This document shows, piece after piece, positions 1 through 10,890 of a stretch of 64,000 bases of DNA. The notes under the pieces were generated by a model. The model saw only the letters and a program-made list of their open reading frames with translations. It searched no databases and was not told the DNA's origin. Made by a program: the position numbers and the translations under genes. Source of the stretch: Gnetum montanum (Eukaryota > Streptophyta > Gnetopsida > Gnetales > Gnetaceae); the NCBI GenBank assembly GCA_015680685.1, contig MNCI01034772.1, positions 25,042-89,041 on the forward strand, written 5' to 3'. The number at the start of each line of letters is the position of its first letter. Within the stretch, counting starts at the first letter, position 1.

Positions 1-560
1 TTTAAGGGTTAGATCATTTGTACCTATATTACACAAGGTCAAGCTCAAATGTAATATTACATCAAATATTAGTTTAACTCTTACTTTTAAATTTTTTTAC
101 ACAGTGGACTTGCTTTTATCTTCCTAACAACAAAATTCTTCATTGCATAACATCAAATAATCATTTGCATACATATACATTGGAAGGGGAGATTGATGAT
201 CATGATGACACCAATATGAATAAATCTAAAAATAGGAGCTAAACAAATATCTATTAAATCATTTCTCCTCCATTGACTCAAAAGGCATCCGTTTACAATA
301 AAACTGTAATGCACTCTCTAAAGGAAGACATCCTAAAATTACATGAAAAAATAAATTGGTACATGAATTTTATAATATTAAATAGAGCTAATAATTTTCT
401 CTACTCAAAAGGAAAGAAAATTACATGAAAGACTACTACGTTAGGAAGAACAATGAGGGAGAAATATTTTAAAGTCATAGTTAATTTCTACAAAATGTTT
501 TTTACTTTTTTAGGTCACAATGATTCCAAATTTTCACAAGCCCTCTTATGCATTGTATTT
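1..560. other. AT-rich intergenic DNA, no feature seen
   Basis: I see no reading frame longer than background, no repeat array and no recognisable transposon domain here. The stretch is A/T-rich throughout. Confidence 0.5.
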
Positions 561-589
561 TAAAATATCAAGACCATCCATCTTTGTTA

Positions 590-905
590 GTTGCATTAAG
601 TGTATGGCTTTTCATATTAAAAAAAATCTTGAAAGAGTATTCATAGAGTATTGAAAAAATAAAGACAATGCATAAGAAAATAAAGGTTTTACCAAATAAT
701 GAATAATTAATGCATGTTTTAGGAATTGTTAATGCATGTTTTACAATGCTCAATAAAAACTAAAATCTTCTATGTAAAAAAAAAAGACCATAAAAGAGTA
801 TGTATAGACCTTTTTAAAGATAAGCTTTAGAAAAATAAGAGCTTTATGAAATAATGAATAATTAATGCAAATTTTACTGCTTAACACAATAATGAAAACT
901 AAAAA
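590..905. repeat. two-copy tandem repeat, about 156 bp
   Basis: The block around 686-720 (AAATAATGAATAATTAATGC) recurs at about 845-875, with similar flanks that include 'aaagagtat.catag' and 'aaataaagac'. The period is about 156 bp with clear divergence. Short minus-strand frames across both copies are by-products of the repeat, not genes. Confidence 0.6.
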
Positions 906-913
906 ATACACAT

Positions 914-1330
914 ATGTTGATGCGAAAGCTTCGGCCATGAAAGCACACTAATGCACAATGCCCCTAAAGTTCTTAGTTTGACAAGGCTATTGCCTAGGGC
1001 ACCTTGCTTATGGGCATGCCTAGCCTAGAATAGTCTCAGTGGAACAGGAATGTGACTATAATTTAAATTAAATCATTAATTTGAAAATATTAAATTATTT
1101 TCAAACAAAAATATTGAAGATGAAATAATTTAGAAAGATCATAATATTGAAAAGAAAATAAAATAGAAAAGAGAGAACTTAGTAGATTCATTAGCCATAG
1201 CAGTAGTACATAGGACCTACAACAAGTAGTATTGACAACAACATCATCCAATAATGACTAATAGCACCAATAGAAAATGAAGCATCCAAGCAATAACTAA
1301 TTACATGTACAACACTAGGTAGTAACAAAA
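914..1330 (-). mobile_element. LTR fragment, same family as element 3
   Basis: The segment begins TGTTGATG and contains 'attgcctagggcacc', 'tatgggcatgcc' and 'agaatagtctcagt'. These match, in the same orientation, the 3' part of the element 3 5' LTR at 61128-61450 ('attacctagggcacctcc', 'tatgggtac', 'aaatagtcttagt'). It is a short, diverged LTR remnant with no adjoining coding sequence. Confidence 0.5.
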
Positions 1331-1950
1331 ATTACACTATGTGATAATTCTAATGAATAGCGCTATATTTTTATTGAGTTTTTTAAGTTTAATATACTGT
1401 ATATTGCTAATTCTGATGCCAGCAAAAAATTAAAATTTTTATATTTGATTTTCCATTCTAATTGAGCTCTTAGATGAAAAAAATGAAAAATGTCATTACT
1501 AACATGAGTGCATATAAGTGCTCTCTTTTGTAAATATTGACAATTTTAATCCAATTTTTACACCAATCCAATTTATAAAAAGGGTTCTTGATTTGGCTAT
1601 CCAATTCAATTTTTCAAATTATGTTAAATATAACTTGCCCTGATTTACCAATTTATCATGATTTTTGCTTTGGATGTAGATAGCCTCAGGAACTGGCTCA
1701 TCTAAATTCCTCATCTCGCTGGCCATTGTTGTTGAACAGTATTTTCACGTCAGTATGTTGACTATGTTCCAATCCTCGATGACTTTTACATTACCATTGC
1801 TTACGTGGACTGTCATCATATTCTATCGTTAACATGATTTAAAATTGTCAGAGCTGTAAAAATTGCTCTGCCTAACAGGACTACATGATTTAATTTCCGC
1901 ATGGTCGATTTCAATTTGCACGCTAAGGTTGCCTTCAGTAAAATAATAAT
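1331..1950. other. unassigned intergenic DNA
   Basis: No coding potential, repeat array or RNA gene could be supported. Base composition is slightly less AT-rich toward the right end, where the next tandem repeat starts. Confidence 0.4.
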
Positions 1951-1954
1951 AAGA

Positions 1955-2500
1955 CAGTCCAATTCAATGTTTCATTTGCCGTGCATTTGTTACATTTGCG
2001 AGTAAGTTTGAAACGTCCTAATTGGTTTGTGCGTTAAGAGATTCTTCGCCTTTCTAGTATCCATGTACAAGTTTTCGAGCTTAACGTAGTAATTTCTTTG
2101 CTACAAAATAACCGCAAAGGATAATGATCAATTTTCCTCCTTGCCATGCATTTCTTATATTTGCCAGTGAAACATCCTAATTGGTTTGTGCAGAGATTTT
2201 TCTTAAATCTCCACCTTACAAGTTTTCCAACCCAACTTAGAATTTCTTTGCTATAAAATAACAGCAAAGGATAATGCTGCAAATTTTCCTCCTTGCTGTG
2301 CATTTGTTACAATTGCAAAGTTTGAAACGTTGGTCTGTGCGTTAGAAATTCTTCCCTCCACCTGCCTTTCTCTTATCGATGCACAAGTTTTCCAACCAAA
2401 CTTAGTAATTTCTTTGCTGCAAAACAACAGCAAAGGATAATGCTGCAAATTTTCCTCCTTACCGTGCATATCTGGCACTAGGTGAAATAAGCTGGTTTCA
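1955..2500. repeat. tandem repeat, about 3.4 units of 150-166 bp
   Basis: The anchor AATTTCTTTGCT recurs at 2091, 2241 and 2407. Each is followed by 'aaaata/caacMgcaaaggataatg', 'ttttcctccttgc.gtgcat' and 'ttgtgcgtta', and a partial unit precedes them from 1955. The minus-strand frames here repeat a peptide containing HYPLLLF and KEI, simply because the DNA is tandem. I do not recognise a protein. Confidence 0.7.
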
Positions 2501-2574
2501 TGGGGAATAAGATTTTCAACGGTGAAATTCTCTTCTTCAAATAACAGGACCTGAACATGATAGGAAGCCGGCAC

Positions 2575-3570
2575 TGGCTTTAAAGAATCTAGGAGAACGT
2601 GGTGGAATTTCTGTTAGTTATGGTCTGTCCTTTAGCTCTATCAAACACCTTTGTTGTAGAAGATCCTTCACTAATAATTAGTTGCATCCTTTTCTGTGAC
2701 AAATCTAAGTTGGGCACGACGCCCGTTTCACAGTTCCTCTCCCGCCGTTGGAATGTTTAACTTAAAGCCATATCTATTTTTTTAAGTACATTTATAACGT
2801 AACATTGTTTATCAAGACCCAATTTATAAATGACTTAGAAATACATGGTTAAAGTTGCTTATATGTTGGTCTAAGACCATGTTATACCATTTTATTTTTG
2901 CAATGAATCTTATAAAATAACTTAATACAAGCAAAGTGTATACTTTGTTGTGTATTTATAGTGGGAAAACATTTGAAATTCTAGCCCTATAGCATAACTT
3001 ATACAAGTTTCAAATCAAAAGTCTTACCACTAAAATAACATGCCCTTATTCATCTATCCTCATTAATTCATTAGTTGAACTATGTGGAAAAAAAAAGATG
3101 GAATAAAGTTCAAATGAAGGTCTAGAATCATTGAATTATTTGTTAAACTAACACTAGAGTAACCTTTTAGATTAAAAAAATGCTCCCAAGTAATAATTGT
3201 TAGATTCTTGTTTTGAAGAGATATAGCTATGGTCTTTATTTATTTTAATATCACTTTAAATAATATTGGAGGTATTTTGCAACAAGACATCTTATGAATT
3301 GGACTAAACAAGCAATTTCTTTTCCATGTGGCCTAGTGGAATTACATCCATAACATGTCTTACAAATAATCTAGGCCATAACTCTCCCAACATTTCTCCC
3401 AATATAATGTTTCATAACTTGCTTCGATGCCTATTGTTGCACCTTCATAGCCATCTTTGCCTATTTACAACCTCATCTTAGGTAACCTAGTCATGTCATC
3501 CATTCCTAATGTCTCATATAAACTAATGCTCCTACTCAAAGATCTATCATCTAGGTTACAAGCTAATGAG
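2575..3570. other. unassigned DNA between repeat and gag relic
   Basis: No frame longer than about 60 codons and no recognisable domain. The stretch near 2560-2760 has higher GC and may be a remnant of something older, but translation of both strands gave nothing recognisable. Confidence 0.35.
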
Positions 3571-4102
3571 GATCAAACATGAAAAGTCATAATGTTACTT
3601 GGGAAAAGTGCTATAGTTTTCTTTATCCATCTTCTTGTTGGATCCATTAGACAATTGATTCCACCTACTCAAGTTCCCAAGGGAGTCTGTTTGCCTAACT
3701 TTATCAAATACAATGGGGAATCTACTTCCATAAACTATGTTATCATATTTTGTAATGAATGCATGTTATTGGCAAGCTACCCCACACCATTTGTGAAGTT
3801 TCTCAAATTTCATGATATGCAATGCACTTGAATGGTATAAGACCCTTCCGCATGGGTTTATCACCTCCTTAGAGCAACTATTCATAGCCTTTCTAAAGAG
3901 GTTCAAAAACAACATAAGCAAATGCAACATACTACAAAAACTCAACCATTAAATAGACTTCCACTAAGTCTATCTCTAAGTTTATCTTCCAATGGACTTC
4001 AACAATAATGGAACTTATTCATCCTTTGCTTGATGATCAACTGTTGGACATTTTTGAGGGAGTTATCAATAACTATATCAAAGGCAAGCTTGTCTATCGT
4101 AG
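3571..4102 (+). pseudogene. Ty3/gypsy gag relic, part 1 (outer element)
   Basis: One frame gives IPPTQVPKGVCLPNFIKYNGES followed by NYVIIFCNECMLLAS. A second frame, entered after a frameshift near 3795-3805, gives CNALEWYKTLPHGFITSLEQ and then LFIAFLKRFKNN. This is the retrotransposon gag (PF03732-type) pattern of 'L-x-WY-x-x-LP-x-x-I-x-S-x-x-x-L-x-x-x-F'. An in-frame TAA follows at 3949. Gag forms the nucleocapsid of the element. The relic stops at the target duplication of element 1 and probably continues beyond it at 14177, so it is the older host of that insertion. Confidence 0.7.
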
Positions 4103-4220
4103 GTCTTTGATAAAGTCAATTTGTCATTAGAAATGATATTGCAACAACGATGTTGTAATTACAATATCATTGCACATGCTACATCATCGTTGATATGATA
4201 TCTTGGGATGTGTGAAACCC

Positions 4221-4228
4221 TATAAATA
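4221..4228 (+). promoter_or_regulatory. LTR TATA box
   Basis: TATAAATA in the context CCCTATAAATA lies 113 bp inside the LTR. The equivalent 3' LTR position (13406-13413) keeps the same eight bases. This marks the U3/R region, and transcription would start roughly 30 bp downstream. Confidence 0.6.
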
Positions 4229-4575
4229 CAACACTTGGATGCACAATCCACATAACTTTCATTCCATAGTAACTAGACTCTTGAAGTTTCATTTTTGGAA
4301 TTTAGACTTAGCGATTAGAAGTGTGAATGCCTACAACCTGGTGTGACATAGTTAATAGAATCTTTGTTCAAGCAATTTATACTTAGACACAAATTGTGAA
4401 AGACAATAAAGATTAAGCTATTTTTCATCATTGTAGCATTCTCCTCATTTACTATCTTCACTTAGCATAATGTTTATTGTATTCTTAGTTAATGTTTTAC
4501 TTTTCCATGTACTTTACTATTACTGTTACTATTAAGCAATATGGGTATGATTAGTCTTAAGAACTTAAGTGTAAT

Positions 4576-4650
4576 TGCTTGGTAAACCCAGTTGTGTTAT
4601 TGCTTGGTATGCCCAGTAGTGTAATGCTTGGTATCTGAGTAGTGGTTACA
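4576..4650 (+). repeat. triple 24-25 bp repeat in LTR R/U5
   Basis: Three copies of TGCTTGGTA..CCCAGTAGTG start at 4576, 4601 and 4625. The 3' LTR has them at 13761, 13785 and 13810. Reverse-complement versions lie in the element 2 LTR (about 17067-17135) and the solo LTR (about 42700-42770), so the triplication predates the family's spread. Confidence 0.7.
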
Positions 4651-4986
4651 CAAATCCCAAGGTGTGTATAGAAGATCAGGAACAAATGCTTATCATCATA
4701 GGCTAGGATAGATTTGTTTACTTATTTCACTTAGATTTAGATATCATTTTCATTTTCACCATGACTGCTATGAATAATGATGGCCGAAAAACATCAGATA
4801 TCATATACCTCATAGTGAGCTAAACCATACACATAGACTTCACTAGCTCCACATGAAAGACAATAGTCCCGAACTTAGCTCAACTACTAACATATCAACA
4901 TTATTTATCAACATATTATGATTAGGCTATGTGTGAACACTTGTATCTTGTATGGTTGGGTGTTGGATTACTCCACCACTTATCAT

Positions 4987-5004
4987 TGGCACTGTTGCTA
5001 GGGA
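4987..5004 (+). other. primer-binding site of element 1 (tRNA-Asp type)
   Basis: TGGCACTGTTGCTAGGGA lies one base after the LTR. It differs from the common plant gypsy primer site complementary to the tRNA-Asp 3' end (TGGCGCCGTTGCCGGGGA) only by C-to-T or G-to-A changes. Its position sets the LTR boundary and the element's orientation. Confidence 0.75.
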
Positions 5005-5129
5005 TAGCCAATAGGTGCTAAGTAGTTGATTTCACAAAGTTTGTTGTATTAGGAATTCAAAGTTAAAACCTATAATCCCTAAGTAGACTTGAAAAGACAC
5101 ACACTTAACAAGCGTCATAGTTTTAACAT

Positions 5130-7020
5130 GGCTTCACTTAAAGACCAATCATCACCTACCAAAGAACTACAAAGAGGCAATGATAAAACCAGTTAGAAAG
5201 AAGATTGGGGGATGTCCATGCAAACTAGAATTACATACACTCACATCGATCCATACCATCTAGACTTTACTTTCATCTTTTAGCAAAATGAAAAAATGAG
5301 ATGGAGAGACCTATAGGGAAACATAGTCCTATCTCCAGAGCAAACAACATTTATCATGCTTCAAACTGCCTTAAGGGGTATGGATTTGAACTAGGTATAG
5401 GAAGGATACCATGTGACTAAGCACATAACAAGGCCCTTTCAACCCATGGAGGAGTAGATGAAAAGAGATGCTACCATGGAAATTAAGCATGTACATAACA
5501 AATGGAAGTAGGTTAACACTTTAGTTACCCTAGAAGAACTAAATGGGGATGCATTATTGTAGAGAAACTCCACTAACATCATGGGGAGCCTTCTCAAACA
5601 CCTATTATATGACTTGAGAAACCTATCAAAGTTCAATTACAATCCACCCTAGTAGAGACACCTAGAAGGGAGGCAACAAACTCCAAGTATAGGTAGAAAT
5701 CAAGGCTAAGAGTTTCTATTGAATCCCATGAGGAGAAATACGAGATTCATTGAGGGAGCATAAGCTAGCATTGTTCTCCTACCACCTCATATTCATCTTC
5801 ATAATTGTTAGTGGGCTTTGACAAGAGGAGACAGAGGTATCGAGACCATGATAGGGAGGAACAAAGAGCTCTTGATCGCTATAACCATCATCTAAGACAC
5901 TTTGATGAAGAAGATGAGAACCATGAACCAAGAAGACATAGGGATAGAAGGGAGGATCAAGAGAGGTATGAGCATTGATGTGGGTATTGCTACAACAAAT
6001 ATCGTGAACCTAATCAAAATGATGAACCCCTAATGACAACCCGTAGTATGATCAACATCTAGGAAGTTGTCTATATACCAACTAGACACATCCAAGATAG
6101 TTGCATCAAGTAGCTAAACATGACTAACATGCTTGGATTTCAGGGTGGTGTTGATCCTCAAAACCACCTTCAAGCATTCCACAATGCCTGTGCCCTACAA
6201 AACATAAAAATTAATTGGCAAAAATTGAAGTTATTCCCCAAGATACTTGTGAAAGAGGCTAAGAGCAAGTATAGATTGTTGGAATCAAAATCAATCTCAA
6301 GTTTTTTAATGAAAAATATCAAACTTATTCTTAGGTGTCCAATCTATGGAAACAGATCCAAGGATGGAAATAAGGGACCCTTGAATCCCTTGATGCAGTA
6401 ATGGATTGATATTATTTACTATTGCAAAGATGCCCAGGCAATGGATTTTCTCATTGGGGTAATTGAGGCACACTATTGATAGGCTTTGGAACAAAACTTG
6501 AGAGACTCTTGGTGTTTATGCCCAAGGTCAATTATCTGAAATGTTTGTCCATCAGACACAAAGGTTAATTGATCAAGTGGCCAAGGAAGAGAGCAAACTA
6601 ATAAAAAGAAAATTAATAGAGGAATACAATAGAGATCCATCCATCAAAAAAGGGATGCAAAAGTTTGTGACCCATAGGAAGAAGAAACCTTGGACCAGGT
6701 GATTCAAATGAAGACTCTATTGATTCAAAAATCCATCATTGACATAGAAGCTAAAGTAGAGAAGATGTGGGATTTAGTTGATGAGAAGTTTACAATAGCC
6801 TTAAAGATAGTGAAGGAATGAATTGATCAAGCCTTCAAGAAAGGCAAAGACAAGAAAAAGAAAAGAGATTTTGGACATAAGGGAAAAGTTGCCTTAGTGG
6901 CTAAATATTTAGGAATAAGCTTCAAAGATAAGGAAGNGGAAAAGAGATTTTGGACATAAGGGAAAAGTTGCCTTAGTGGATAAATATTTAGGAATAAGCT
7001 TCAAAGATAAGGAAGGATGT
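5130..7020 (+). pseudogene. gag region of element 1, heavily broken
   Basis: Frames carry an Arg/His/Asp/Glu-rich block (about 5829-5975, with RDREE, RHRDRRED) and then, at 6120-6300, LGFQGGVDPQNHLQAFHNAC and later LFPKILVKEAKS. These resemble the gag 'G-x-x-DP-x-x-H-L-x-x-F...LFP-x-x-L-x-x-x-A' core. A Lys/Glu-rich stretch follows at 6540-6900. Many stops and frame changes interrupt it. A 79-bp duplication around an N at 6937 is probably an assembly artefact. Confidence 0.6.
6861..7015 (+). repeat. 79-bp near-identical duplication flanking a single N
   Basis: The sequence starting AAAAGAGATTTTGGACATAA at 6861 repeats at 6940, with one base different ('ggctaaa' against 'ggataaa'). A single N sits at 6937, exactly between the copies. 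This looks like an unresolved join rather than biology. Confidence 0.6.
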
Positions 7021-7739
7021 GTCATGTGGCAATATGAACATCCCAAAGGATGTTGTCCTATAATGATACACTTATAAGAAACATGGGTATATGCACTTAA
7101 CCATAATTTTATCAAGAGACAGATGCCCAAATAGTTATCTTATCCTCAAGGTAACTACAGGACAATCTTCCAATCCACATACTATCCCAGTGAAGCCTAC
7201 CCATAGCCACAAGAGTAATATCATTAGTAGTGGAAAAGCCCCAATCTTGGGCCATGCCACCACCAAACAAACAGTATCCATATCAATGACCATACCCATA
7301 TGGATACTATGTACAATGTCCCATCTCTCTAGGTAATACAGTCATTCAATATCCATAATATTATCCAAATAAATACCATAGAATGACATCATCAAGGATA
7401 GACTCCAATCCATACATGCATTTTCAGGCATCTAATTCATCAAATCAAACTCCTCGTTCTTTGACATGAGTGCCACCACCCACTGTGCAAGAAGAATTGC
7501 CATCACAATCATACCAGAGAAAATATACAAGGGTGGTAACTATACAAATAGAGGATCTTACTAGCAACACTAAGGACCAATTGAAGAAACATCCTTTCTT
7601 TAAGAAAATTCCAAAAAAGGCTAGTAGATTTGAAACCTCATTGAAACAAGATTCTTCCATGGAAGATCCTCCTAGAAACAACAAGTTTTCACCATCATCA
7701 GATACAAACATGTAGACTATCATGCAAACAAAGATAGTA

Positions 7740-8575
7740 TCAGATTGATTAATGTAAGAAAACTTCCTAGGAAAAGAATGGATCCAAGAGTTCCTTTAAT
7801 TTATCTATGAGCAGCTAAAAATCTACGATGCAAGGCTCTACTAGATTCGGGTTCCATAGTCAACTTGATCTCCTTATAAACATAAAAAGCATGCAACCTA
7901 CTGATATTAAAAAAGTGCAACATTCAGTTAGAGCTTGCAAATTAATCTATCATTTCTTTGGGATAGATAAAAGATGTTATGACCACTGTCAATGGGTGGT
8001 CATATCCAGCAAACTTTCTAATTATTGACATGAGAAAGAATGACAAGAAATTTCCAATCATAATGAGGAGGGCATGGTTTAGCGTAGTGGATGCTAAGTT
8101 AAACATGAGAGACTTGTCTCTCGACATCTCTAAGGAAGACAAGCATGAAGCCATACGTTCACAAAAGATTCCATGCATTACTACTAATAAAGATGGGTGC
8201 AATTGTGGACTAACCTTCCAAAATGTCAACACAGTTATTACACTAGTCCATCGAAACAATGAAAAACATGTGTGTCCAAAACAAGGAGCATGGACCATGA
8301 AACCAAAGGATACCTTGTGGTCAATAACTAAGAATGTTAAATTGTCCAAAACATGCATGGAACAATCTAACTCACTTATTAACTTCCATTCTAAGAAAAT
8401 AAGCCCAACTGAGAATTTACAAATGAAAATATTAAGCCATAATCATACACCAATAGAAAGAGGAAATAAGAACTTAGATGATCAAAATTCAATAAATATT
8501 AAGATTACATGGGAGAATCACCAAGAAACTAGGTCACTAAGGATAAACCTCAAGTGTATGATCCAAGAGAACTAG
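7740..8575 (+). pseudogene. retropepsin-like protease region of element 1
   Basis: At about 7800-7880 one frame reads CKALLDSGSIVNLISL, which holds the aspartic protease DSG active-site motif of gypsy polyproteins. At 7979-8140 another frame continues ANFLIIDMRKNDKKFPIIM and FSVVDAKLNMRDLSLDISKE, matching the family's 'F-x-V-x-D-M-x-x...PIILGRPFL...A-x-I-D-x-x-x-G-x-L' segment with Gly-Arg decayed. A frameshift separates the halves. The protease would have cut the Gag-Pol precursor. Downstream to 8575 the frame stays open but no domain is recognised. Confidence 0.65.
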
Positions 8576-8654
8576 GGTCTATTTTCTGAACACTCACCCA
8601 TGAGTTCAATCATGGAGGAGATGTCTTATCATGAATTGGAAATTAATAAGTGCT

Positions 8655-8995
8655 TTTCAACTTTTTATTTTTTAATTTTAGTGGTTTATAATTTTTTATA
8701 CCTTTTTCTTTTCTTAATACTTTTTCACATTCTTTAATTTCTTCTCATTCTTTTATACTTTTTCATTTCTTAATAATTTCTTAATTCTTTAACATTTTTT
8801 GATACTGTACTAAATTTTTCACTTTCTTTTTACTTTTTCACATTTCTTGATATATTTTTCCATTTTTTATACTTTTGAATTTCTTAATCCTTTAACATTT
8901 TTTCATTCTTAACTGATTTTCCATTCTTTCTTTTCATCTTTTCATTTTTACTATCTTTTACAATTTTTCATACCTTGTTTCCATTTTACTTGTAC
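8655..8995 (+). repeat. T-rich low-complexity tract
   Basis: About 340 bp of plus-strand pyrimidine-rich sequence is built from variants of 'ctttttcatttctt' and 'ctttaacattttttc'. A comparable tract lies in element 2 on its coding strand (22610-22800). In both it precedes the palindrome/TATA module by roughly 1.4 kb, so it is part of the family's structure rather than a random slippage tract. Confidence 0.6.
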
Positions 8996-10320
8996 ATATT
9001 TTTGTCAAATCATTAATAAATCACCAAGAATAAGGAGGGATGTAGTTCCAAATCAGGTGAAGATTTCTCTATGTTATCAAGTCATAAGGAACTAATTGTT
9101 TGTTCAGTGAGACCACAACATCCATCAACTCATTCCAACAATAAGAGGTTCTTACCATGGCTATAATGATATTATTTTTCCACTAAAACTAAGAATAAAC
9201 TTGTGATCATTATGCCTAGATAGAAAAGTGAAGAACCAAGTCGGAATGTGAAGGGTGTGACATCAAGGGGATGTGTGGAATCTCTTGGCTCACTACTATA
9301 TGTTCTATCATGTTACTAAGGTTGTAATCCTATCCTTGTAGATTTAATGAAAAATGAGAGTAAGAGTACAATAAGTTCTACCTTTCCATGTCATTGGAAA
9401 GACATGTTACCCATCCCTGAAGGTAGTCCTCTAGTAAGGTTGACACAAATAAAAATAAAGATCATGCACAAAATAATTTTTTTGGGATCCCACTGGAACG
9501 ACATGTATTTATGCCTAAAGGTAGGTGGCTTCTTACGAATTTCAGAAAAATAAGAAAAATGCAATGAATAAACTCCTCCCTTAGACAAAATTCCAAGTGA
9601 TGATACTCCTTGTAACTGTGATAGTCTTATGGTTGTGCATCTGAGAGGTGAAACAATGCGATGTCACTGGACAGTGGTTTGAACTTGGTTTGAAGCTTAA
9701 ATAAAACAACTAATGATTACTTTAATCACAAATAACACAAAAAAATTTATTATGCCTATGGTAAGACACCATATGTCCTAGTTTCTACAATCCCTTCTAA
9801 AGTTCGTCTCACCTTACTATACAATTAATCATAACTTATGGTTTTGAATAATATAGCATAACTTTCCCAACCTGGTACTACTAACATGTGTGCTTTGCTA
9901 GACAGGTATGCATTACATTCAACTCCTTGGGTGCCTATGTATACTTTGAGGCATGGTTATACAAGGGCATTAGGGTTGGAGCTTGCTTGGAAAAGAACCC
10001 ACTTGTATAACTAATGTATTTCATACTTTGCAACCAATACCACATCATCTTCACCTCCTAAGAATAATAAATGTCAAAAAATACTTCCCTTAACATCTAA
10101 TAACTCTATTTATACACCAAAAATTCATTCCCTTCTCATCCATCTTATACATACTTAATAAACTTTGGTAGCTGAAGATTCCTTTATCATCAACTTTCGA
10201 CAATTTTTTTTTGCAACCAAAGAAGCATCCTATCCACTCCAAAAACATCTACAAATCCTTCATATCTTTTAGACATCTGATTTGACTCACTTTTTCTCCA
10301 AATAGAAAAATTTGAAATTT
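8996..10320 (+). other. non-coding spacer of element 1
   Basis: AT-rich sequence between the T-rich tract and the internal promoter-like module. There are no recognisable pol domains: I looked specifically for the RT FxDD/YxDD box and the integrase zinc finger and found none on the plus strand. A short frame at 9347-9553 reads equally well on both strands and is not supported. Confidence 0.45.
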
Positions 10321-10356
10321 TCACAAATGATATGATAGCTATAATATTTAATGACC

Positions 10357-10416
10357 TATGATATCATATATGCAATATATGATCTACAATATTTTGTATA
10401 TAAATTAGTATATATA
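10357..10416 (+). promoter_or_regulatory. internal palindrome + TATA module before ORF3
   Basis: The 12-bp perfect palindrome TATGATATCATA (10357-10368) overlaps a hairpin with 9-bp arms and a 3-nt loop (10363-10383). TATATATA follows at 10409-10416, 26 bp on. The third ORF begins about 475 bp downstream. Element 2 has the same order on its own strand. An internal promoter for ORF3 is inference, as no transcript evidence is available. Confidence 0.45.
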
Positions 10417-10890
10417 GCATGGGGGAGTTAGACAAATTTTCATTTCTCATTTTCCATGTGAAGAGTGTTTTCATCATTTTTTGTCCCAACAAAGAGCTCT
10501 AACACTCTAACCTCCAACACTCATAACATGACCCTCATAGCTTTGATTTCTGAAATTCTTGAACCTTGTTGATCATGGAGCTCTCACCTTAGTTGTGGAG
10601 GAGTAGTTAACATAATATTTCTAAAATTTGAGCAAAAAATTTCTAACACGCAGAAGGTATCTTAAAGGGTAAGTAAAAGGGAATAATAAGAATCCTACAA
10701 GTTGTTAATTAATAACTATGAAGGGTTATATGGGAAATAACACCTAAAGGAGTTCCTTTTTAAAATTTTTCTAACTCTACAATCATAATGAGTTGAGAAC
10801 TTGATCTAACTAAGGTTATGAATAAGGAAAAGAGTTATTAAGAATTGGTATAAAAATTTCAATAATTTCCAAACCCTTGTTGATTTCAAA

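Larger units (their letters stand above)
4108..4985 (+). repeat. 5' LTR of element 1
   Basis: It starts TGATAAAGTCA and ends CCACCACTTATCA, so the termini form a short inverted repeat (TGATAA/TTATCA) with the usual TG...CA ends. It matches 13280-14171 over its whole length. It contains an imperfect palindrome (4138-4159), a TATA box at 4221 and three copies of a 24-25 bp unit at 4576-4650. The end is fixed by the primer-binding site that starts two bases later. Confidence 0.85.

Noticed and set aside
568-938. Two adjacent minus-strand hydrophobic frames that could be small membrane proteins
   Set aside because: They arise from a two-copy AT-rich tandem repeat; Phe/Ile/Lys-rich translation is expected from such composition.
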